DNA of 7,094 nucleotides, taken from an uncultured Holophagales bacterium (GTDB taxonomy: Bacteria > Acidobacteriota > Thermoanaerobaculia > UBA5066). The stretch's first letter is position 1. Every line of letters begins with the position of its first letter. This document shows, in pieces, positions 1 to 6,100 of this stretch. The translations under genes were made by a program, and so were the position numbers. The notes beneath the pieces are model-generated. The model was not told where the DNA came from, made no database searches, and worked only from the letters and a program-made list of their open reading frames with translations. The stretch lies in assembly GCA_937927565.1 (NCBI GenBank), contig CALBDV010000104.1, positions 1 to 7,094 of the forward strand, given 5' to 3'.

Positions 1-171
1 GGAAGCGGAGGGGTGATCACGGCTTCCCTCGCTCCTTCTGCCGACGGGCTCGTCCTGACCGTCACGGCCCCGGGAAGGGACCTGGGCGCGCTGGCCTTCA
101 GCCTCGCCCTTTCGTCGGGCGTCCACGACTTCGCCGGAAACGCGCTGGTTCCGTTCGTACGCGACTTCGCG
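1..171 (+). other. Domain: C-terminal part of a Big_5 (SbsA-type) Ig-like domain
   Basis: Residues 1-57 look like the last strands of a bacterial Ig-like Big_5 domain. The diagnostic D-x-A-G-N-x-L element is present as DFAGNAL at residues 43-49, after an alternating hydrophobic strand (LVLTVTAPG, 17-25), and is followed by a closing strand near VRDFAPL (53-59). In this family the element lies just before the last strand. The beginning of the domain is cut off by the window edge, which shows that the protein extends upstream. Such domains act as structural spacers in surface and secreted proteins. Confidence 0.7.
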
Positions 172-3100
172 CCCCTCTCGGTCGCCACGGTCCTCGTCGG
201 CGAGCTCTTCGACGACGCGACGTCGCGGCCCCTCGGGACCGGCTCGGCCACGCTCCTGGCGGCAGGCGGCGTCGCCCTGGCGGAGCCGCTCCCTCAGGCG
301 TCGGTCACCGTCTCGGGTCTCTTCGCGCTTCCCGCGATCGACGGCGACGCGCTCGTCCGGCTCTCCGCGCCCGGGTATCTCGACGCCTGGAGGCGGACGT
401 CCGTCGTCGCGACCACGGGCACGGCTCCGTCGGAGACGCTCTTCGACGCACGGCTGACGCCCGTTTCGCCGGTGGCGACGGCGACGCCGAAGGACGGCGG
501 GACGCTCTTTACCGCGGGCGGACAGGGCGGAACGCCCGGCGCCGCCACGAACGTCGGACGGGTCACGCTCTTCGCGCCGGCGGGCTCGATTCCGCCGGGA
601 ACGGTCGCGACGCTCACGCAGCGATCCGCACAGGGGCTCCCCGTCCTGCCTCCGCTCGGCTGGTCGGTGGCCGGTGCTGCTCATCTTCGGCTGAGCGACG
701 CTGCAGGAGAGCCAGTCGTTCCGTCTGCGCCCCTCACGCTCTCCCTCCCGGATCGCTACGGCGCCTCCACGACCACGCCCCTCACCCTCGCGCGCCTCGA
801 CGCGACCGGCCTCGTCTGGATTGCCGAAGGGGCGGCCTCACCCGGCGACGGGGCGCTCGAGGCGTTCGTGTCTCGGACCGGCGATTGGGCCGTCTTCGTT
901 CCCGATCCGTCTCCGACGGCGCCCCCCGCACCGTCTCCGGGTGCGCCCCTCGAAGGGACGATTCTCCCTGCGAGCGACCCGCTCGAGTCGGCCACGGTCG
1001 TCGCCTCGCCCGCCGACGTCCTCGCCTCGCAGACGGCGGAGGTCTCTCTGACCGTTTCCTCGCCTGTGCCCGTCCCGTCGGGCTTCCCCATCCAGTGCCT
1101 CGTAACGGAAGAGCTGACTCTTCTCGACGGCTCGAGCGTCGCGGCGCCTTCGTTCCTCGCGGACCTCCTCCTACAGCGGCGGGGTGACGGGACGACCGGC
1201 CTCTCGGTCTTCGTCCGTGCGAGCGACGTCGCCCGGCGCGTGGCGCTCTCCATCGGCTGGGAGCGGTTCGCGGTGAAGAAGTTCCCCTTCGAGGTTCGGC
1301 AGGGAACGGTCGTGACGCCCGCGGGCGGCACGGTGTCGGGGCCGTCGGGGTGGTCGCTCGGGATGCCGGCGGGCGCCGTCGCAGAGCCGGTCTCGGTCAC
1401 GCTGACGCCGCTGGCGCCAACCGACCTGCCGGTGGCGATGCCCGAAGGGTTCACGCTTCTCGGCAGCGTTCGCGTCGGGTCCGGCGGCGCGACCTTCTCG
1501 CTTCCCGCGGCGCTCTCGGTGGAGCTGGCCTCGCCGCCACCCGCCGGCCAGGACGTCCTCCTCGTCGCACTCGAAGAGCGGTCGGGGCTCGTCGTCCCAC
1601 GGCCGGTCGCGCGTGCGGCGTGGGACGAGGCGACGTCGACGCTCGCGACGCGCCCGATCGATCGCACTCTCTTCCCGTGGCCCGGCGTCCGCGGAGACGG
1701 GACGTATGCGTTCGTCGCTTCGGCGGAGCCGCTCGCGTTCGTCTCCGGGCGCCTCTTCGGCCTGGACGGAACGCCGCTGGCGAACCTCGACGTTCGCGTC
1801 GCCGGCTGGCCTCTCGTCGGCGTCACGGAGGCCGACGGGCTCTTTGCCCTGGCGATCCGGGCGCTGCCGGAGACGCTCGGTGCCGTGGAGCCGTCGACGG
1901 GCGACCTCGCGGCGCTCACCGTGACGCCGCCGGCACCGGGTGCCGAGATCCTCGGCGTCGAGCTGCGTGTCGTCGCGACGCCTCCCTGGGTGACGGCGGT
2001 CGCGCCCGCCTCGGGGGCGGTCGTCCTCGTCCACTCGCGCTTCACGGTCGAGCTGTCCGAGCCGCTCGATCCGCTCTCCATCACGCCGGAGAGCGTCGTC
2101 CTCGCGGCCCTCACGGACGGCGGCCTCGCCGTCGCGTTGGCGGCGCGTGTCGAGGCTTCGCCCGGAGCGCGCTCCGTCGTCGTCGTTCCCGATGCAACGC
2201 TCCCGGGGAACACGGACCTCGTCCTGACTCTCCGTTCGACGCTGCGCGACCTCGCCGGGCGCGGCCTCGTCGACCGTGTCACGCGCGAGCCGGCCGACTT
2301 CGTCGCGACGTTCACGACGGAGGACCTGACGCCGCCCGACGGCAAGCCGTGGCTCGTGACCATCGGGCTTCCGTCGGGCGATCCGCAGACGCCGACCGTC
2401 GAGATCGTCGGTGGCCCCGGCTCCGTCTGCCCCGGCTGCCACGTCGTCGCGTACAACGACACGACGCAGGCGACGGCTGCGACCGACGCCCTCTCCGACG
2501 GCTCGTTCCACCTCACGCTCGCCGCCCGCGCCACCGACGCGATCCGCATCGAGATCGAGAAGGCGAACGGGACGAAGCAGACGCTTCCTCCGGTCCCCTT
2601 CACCGGCGACGGGGGCCGGACGGCGATCGTCGGAGCCGGTGGCGGTACGTGGCAGACGCCGGACGGCTATCGCCTTTCCGTTCCGCAAGGTGCCTTCACC
2701 GCGCCGGTCACCGTCACCACCGCCGCCCTCCCGCAGGCGGGCCTCGACGCCCTCGTCACGCCGCCGCGGGACGTCGTCTGGATCGACTCCTTCACCCTCG
2801 GCATGGAGGAGGCTGGGGGAGAGAACGTCACGGCGCGCGCCGGTCTCGACCTCTCCTTCGCGGCGCCTCCCCCGGGCGGCGCCACCGACCAGTTCCTCCT
2901 CGCCCAGGTCGTCGAGGTCTTCGGCGAGAACCGTCTCATGGTGGTCGACCTCCTGAGCCGGAGCGGCGATCGCCTCGTCACCGACCGAAGCGGAGAGGCG
3001 CTCCAGGCGCTCGCCCGGCAGGGGCTCGCGACGATCGTCGACGTCGGAGCCTCAGGCGCGTCGCGGTCGGTCCTCACCGTCGTGCCGGGCGCCCTCGTGC

Positions 3101-6100
3101 GGCCGCTCGATGGCATTGGCGGCGGCCAGTTCGACCGCCCGTCGACGTTCTTCGACGGTGTCGTGAAGAAGGGGACGTACGCCCTCTACAACACGGCGAC
3201 GCTCATGGCGGTGGTGGCGGGGAGCTTCTCCGGAGCCACGCTCTACGCCACCTCGAGCGAGAGCGACTTCGTCTTCGCGGGGACCGAGGTCCTGACGCGC
3301 AACCTCTATCGCCTGGTCACGCCCGCAGGCCGGCCGTTCACCCTCACGCTGCGCGACGTCGATTCGGGCCTTGCCCTGTTCCAGGGCGAGGTGACGCCGG
3401 GCGCCGACCCGAACCAGGTGACGCCCGTCGACCCGCCGATCCGTCCCGACCCGGAGCCCCCTGCGGTTCTTTCGGCAAGCCCGGCGTTCGTCCATCGTTT
3501 CCTCGCGCCGGCGGCGGTGCTCGAGAGCCAGCCGACCGACGTCGCTCCCGGCATTCAGGCGGAGACGACGTTCTCGGGTGCGGGCGTCCGCGTGACGTTC
3601 ACCGGCGCTACGGGTGCGGTCGCGCCCGGGGCGAGGGTACGGCTCCAGAACGTCTCCCTCGAGCCGGGGGAGCCGGGTGTCGGCGAGCTGATCTTCGTGA
3701 CGGCGGGGCCCGACGGTTCGTTCCCGGCGATCGAGATCGTCGCGGCCGTGGGCGACCGCCTCTCTCTCGCCGTCGACAACACCGACGTGCCGGTCGGAGC
3801 GCCCATCGTCGTCCGCTTCGACAAGCTCGTGAAGAGCCTCACCTCCGCGGCCTGGGGCGACGTCATCCGTCTCACACCCACGGATTCCGGCGCGAGTCCG
3901 GTCGAGCTGCGGTTCGAGCCGGAGGAGATCGACGGCGCGACGCGGCAGGTCACGGCGATTCCGGAAGCGCCCCTGGAGCGGGGCCGGAACTACATCCTGA
4001 GCGTCGAAGGCGCCATCGACACCGGTAGCCCCGGCAAGGCGATGACGGCGCGGTTCGAGGTGGGGCTCGGTTCCGCGGCTCCCGAACCCGTGGCGACCGA
4101 GACGACCGGCTTCGTCCGGAAGGTCCTCGCGGTCGGCGGTCTCCTCTTCGAGACCGGCGAGAGCAACGACATCAAGGTGCGCGACGTCAGCCGACCGCCG
4201 TCGGGGAGCCTCGCGGGCCCGTGCGCCTCGGTACCCCTTCCCGGACCCGGCCGCGACCTCGCGCTCGACGCCTTTGGCCGCCTCGTCTGCGTCGGCGGCG
4301 GCACGGAAGGATTCGGCTTCCTCAAGGTCTTCGACATCCTGCCAGGCACGGGTTGCGCAGATCGACTCGACGAGGCCGGAGCCGCCGTCGTCGCCACGCA
4401 GCTCGGAGGCGACAACGCCGAGTACCCGGCTGGCGGAATCCCGAGACGCGTCAGCTTCCACCAGCCGATCGAGAGGGAGACGTGGGTGGCGGGACGGACG
4501 GATCCGCCCGGGGGTTTCACGAGCGGCAGTCCGTTCGGAGTCCGCCTGCCCTACGACCTTTCCGGTGTCGTTCCGGCCGGGCCCGATCCGCTCCGACCGC
4601 GGATGGTGAAGCTGACGAACGTCACGACGGGCGAATCGAAGTCGCAGCGCGTCGAGCCGGGCGCCGCTCTCTCGCTGTCGCTCCTTCGCGTCTCCCGCGG
4701 CGACCTCCTCGCGCTCGAGCTCGGTACCTTCTCGATCGCCGTCGTCGACGTCCTCGGCTACGGTCTCGCCATCGTCGACCTCGAGGCCGTCTATGCGCCG
4801 GGAGATTCCTCGGTTCCCTCTCCGACCGATCCCTCCCAGACAGCGAAGCTCCTCCTCGCCTACGACGGCACGAGCTCCGGGGGTGGCCTCCCCTGCCAGC
4901 CTTCGAAGTGCGACGTCTTCCAGCGCTGTACCGCCAGCGGACCGACCTGCGAGCTGCTCGCCGCGCCGCCTCCGGGCTACGACGGCCTGGGCCTTCAGCC
5001 CATCACGAGCCTCGTCGCCCTCGCCGACGCCGTCGTCATCCCGAAGAAGAAGGCGCCGCACGAGGAGTTCCGGGTGGTGGGAGCGCTCAACGGATACGGC
5101 CTCGCCGCTTTCAGCGTCGACCTTCTCGCTCGGGCTCGTCCGGATCCCGGCGTGAGGATCCGCGAGCAGCACGTTGCAGGGCTCCTCGGGCACCTGCCGC
5201 TCAAGCGGGCCGGGAGCGGCGTCGCAAGAGCCGTCGGTGTCGCCGTCGCGACCGGAATGACCCGGCCCCGGAACGCCGGTGCCTGCTCGGTGCAGTGGCC
5301 GGCAGACCCGTCCGGTGAGGCGTCTCCGCGGGACCTCGCCTTCGTCGCGGCCGGGGAGAACGGCGTCTGGGTCGTCGACGTCTCCGACCCGGCGTCGATG
5401 AGCATCGTGGGCCGCCTCGACACGAAGGGAGGCGCCCTCACCGTCTCCGTGGACGCGCGGCGCAAGCTCCTCTACGTCGGGGATGCCGGAGAGGGCGTGA
5501 GCGTCTTCGACGTCTCCGATCCGTGCGGCGAGACGGCGGAGGGGCTCGCCAGCGATCCGCGCCTCGTCGCCGTCTTCCAGCTCGGCACGGGAGATCCCCG
5601 CACGGGCGTCTCCAACGTCCCGGTCGAGATCGACCCCGACACCGGCTTCGCCTACGCCGCAGCCAACCAGACGGCCGGCACCGCGGGCCTTCTCGGCACC
5701 TACACCCTCGCCGCGCCACCGCTCTACGCCGTTGCCGACACGGACCAGAACGGCTCGTTCGAGATCGTCTCCCGCGTCGTCCCTCTCGGCGTCGAGAACC
5801 CCTCGAAGGAGAGCGCGTTCGAATCCGTCGGCATCGCCGACCCGGCTTCGGACACGCCTCCCTGGCCCCCTCGCGAGGACGGTACGGCCCACGACGCCTA
5901 CATCCCCGACTACTTCCGGGTCCTCGCCTTCCTTCCAGGAGGAGCGGGAACGACCGTGGAGGCCGAGGTCACCTCCACGAGCCCGGAAGGCCTCGATCTC
6001 TTCCCGACCGCGCCCGGCTTCCCGAAGAGCGGCTACACAGCGGAGCGAAGCAATGCCGTCACGCTCCGCCGCCAGAGCGACGATCCGGCGCAGCCCGCCT

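Noticed and set aside
2428..2442. Calling the protein a c-type cytochrome from CPGCH
   Set aside because: There is a single CxxCH, embedded in a beta-sandwich hairpin, with no cytochrome-like helices or recognisable distal ligand. It is kept as a finding but not as a functional call.
756..2603. 615-codon open frame on the - strand
   Set aside because: Its translation is Ser/Arg/Thr/Ala-rich low-complexity sequence with no recognisable fold and lies fully antisense to ZU5-like, regulatory-like and Big_5 domains.
1171..2688. 505-codon open frame on the - strand
   Set aside because: Again codon-aligned antisense of the real gene; it ends exactly at the rare sense CTA codon 1171-1173. The product is highly charged and Arg-rich, a typical high-GC shadow.
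3487..3531. Possible transmembrane helix near AFVHRFLAPAAVLES
   Set aside because: The hydrophobic stretch is under 15 residues, interrupted by His, Arg and Pro, and flanked by soluble beta domains.
1350..4028. 892-codon open frame on the + strand in frame 3
   Set aside because: The translation is dominated by Arg, Ala, Gly and Pro without domain signatures, while frame 1 across the same bases encodes clear Ig-like and regulatory-like domains.
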